Assembly (NCBI GenBank): GCA_037957365.1
Contig: JARHVA010004906.1
Span: 364,501 to 428,500, forward strand
From: Torreya grandis
Lineage: Eukaryota; Streptophyta; Pinopsida; Cupressales; Taxaceae
Reading direction: 5' to 3'
DNA: 64,000 nt
Each line of letters begins with the position of its first letter. The stretch's first letter is position 1. Positions 62,906-64,000 of the stretch are shown here, in pieces. The notes beneath the pieces are model-generated. The model searched no databases and had not been told where the DNA came from. It saw only the letters and a program-made list of their open reading frames with translations. A program made the translations under genes and the position numbers.

Positions 62906-64000
62906 ACACCCACACATAGTTTATACAACCCATGATAGGTTCTAAAGACTCTTAATACTCACATTTTTTAATAGCATACACAACATGTTATTTATCATCA
63001 TCATTATAATGGCACTTATGGTATAGAGTCATATTAGTTTTCATATTTTGAGTTGAGACTAGTTTATACACAATGCCATCGAACTCTCTATTTTTGATAG
63101 GGCATCCTTCATATGCTAGATACATGATCTATTGATTTTGAGGCTCTTGAAAGATTCATTGGTTAGTATGTTCCTTTCTATTTTTAAATTTTATATATTA
63201 AAAAATTTAATATCTCATAAAAATATAAAAATTGGGACCTATGCATGATATGTGTAGTTTATTTACATTAGTTAATTATGCATAGTGTATCCAGTATTTT
63301 TATATATCTAGTTTGATAACAAAAATGCTTCAGAAGTGTACTTGAGCAAGTTTTAGAACATACAGGTTGTCACTTTAAAATGTAATTTTAGGAGGTAATA
63401 TTGTCTCGTACCCATAAAATGAATGCAAATAAAATCACACTATCTAGACAATAATGCCATGTGCTCTTGTTTGATTCCACTAGAATTTTCTTAGTGAACA
63501 TAAGCTCTACCTTTTCAACTTTATACCAATCAAAGGCCTTCCATATCATGTTACATCTTATCAAGTTATTTGAGGTCATCCTCTTACATAGGTTTTATTA
63601 TTCTATGACTACCATACTATCCATAATTTAGTTCAATACAATGTGTAAAATATATCGTTATTGCTCACTTACTATCACATTGGTGTCTTATTGGCTACCT
63701 AAATTACTGAGTATAATAATCTTGCAAATTACTTATGTATGGTAAACCCACTTATCCATGTATGTTTATTTTATTTTTTTATTCATGCTTTATGTGTATT
63801 ATTTTCTATAGATTGTGGACATTTGAATATGTCTTTGTTTGTGGATCTAATCCGTAATCTACATTTCTATGTGTGCAAGTGATATATGAACATGTTCCTT
63901 GAATGTAAACTCTTGGCATTTTTGTGTTCTTGTATGATTTTGTGTATGTTCTTTGTGTGTGTATGTGTGTGTGTCACGGAAATGACTCTTATTTTCTTAG
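62906..64000. other. Right end of window without recognisable genes
   Basis: AT-rich. A minus-strand open frame of 63 codons (63,388-63,579) is not recognised. Near 63,820 GGACATTTGAATATGTC echoes 12,143. The very end has a short TG run (TGTGTGTGTATGTGTGTGTG at 63,955-63,974). Confidence 0.4.

Larger units (their letters stand above)
60293..64000 (+). mobile_element. Element D: Ty3/gypsy retrotransposon remnant, 5' part of interior
   Basis: A primer-site candidate, gag and the end of a protease lie in order on the plus strand. No RT or downstream LTR is seen before the window ends, and beyond about 62.9 kb nothing could be assigned, so the real right end is unknown. Confidence 0.65.

Noticed and set aside
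1..64000. tRNA, rRNA or other structured RNA genes and intact host genes
   Set aside because: None seen on either strand by eye. No A/B box pairs, conserved rRNA cores or long multi-exon frames could be supported; a covariance-model or gene-prediction run would be needed to exclude them.

Overview
The window looks like gene-poor nuclear DNA from a large, repeat-rich seed-plant genome. It is very AT-rich (roughly 70% by eye), CpG is scarce, and nothing in it reads as an intact host gene. What can be recognised is the wreckage of plant transposable elements: Ty3/gypsy gag, protease and reverse transcriptase, a plant LINE ORF1, a G-patch piece and a plant mobile domain. Their frames are broken mostly by TAG, TAA and TGA where Gln, Trp or Arg codons would be expected, as produced by long-term deamination of methylated cytosine. 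The species cannot be assigned from the sequence; a gymnosperm or other very AT-rich, TE-loaded plant is a guess.

Layout. 1-2660 holds nothing recognisable. Element A is an old LTR retrotransposon of 13.7 kb (2661-16405). Its two LTRs are about 1.36 kb each, with a primer-binding-site-like TGGTGAACCTAAC right after the 5' LTR and a polypurine tract right before the 3' LTR. Its interior holds a G-patch fragment, a 112-bp tandem duplication and an antisense LINE ORF1 remnant. 16406-23700 is mostly featureless. 23741-30072 is a direct duplication of a tandem-repeat-rich block; its second copy ends in a 33-bp minisatellite that keeps an 11-residue reading frame.

Element B (about 30.25-45.2 kb) is bounded by two 2.7-kb direct repeats that behave like very long LTRs. 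Each has a clear TATA box and an array of 38-bp palindromes centred on CCACATGG. Its interior carries a 5.1-kb inverted-repeat structure (34135-39285) whose arms contain mirror-image minisatellites and whose centre is an antisense Ty3/gypsy protease-RT fragment, plus a decayed acidic coding frame (40.19-41.0 kb).

Element C (45497-59912) has LTRs of 1190 and 1206 bp. Its primer site is nearly the same as element A's, its LTRs and leader hold about 17 copies of a GGTCGACC-type dyad, and it carries gag, protease and a Pro/Ser/Thr-rich frame. No RT or integrase was seen; instead there is an antisense plant mobile domain fragment near its 3' end. Element D begins near 60.29 kb with another TGGTGAACC primer site, gag and the end of a protease, and may run off the right edge.

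The parts do not form a cellular pathway. They record successive insertions, nested insertions and decay. The most interesting signals are the palindrome arrays in the LTRs of B and C, the shared unassigned primer site in A, C and D, the long inverted repeat around the antisense RT, and the captured mobile domain. All alignments were made by eye; percentages and boundaries are approximate.
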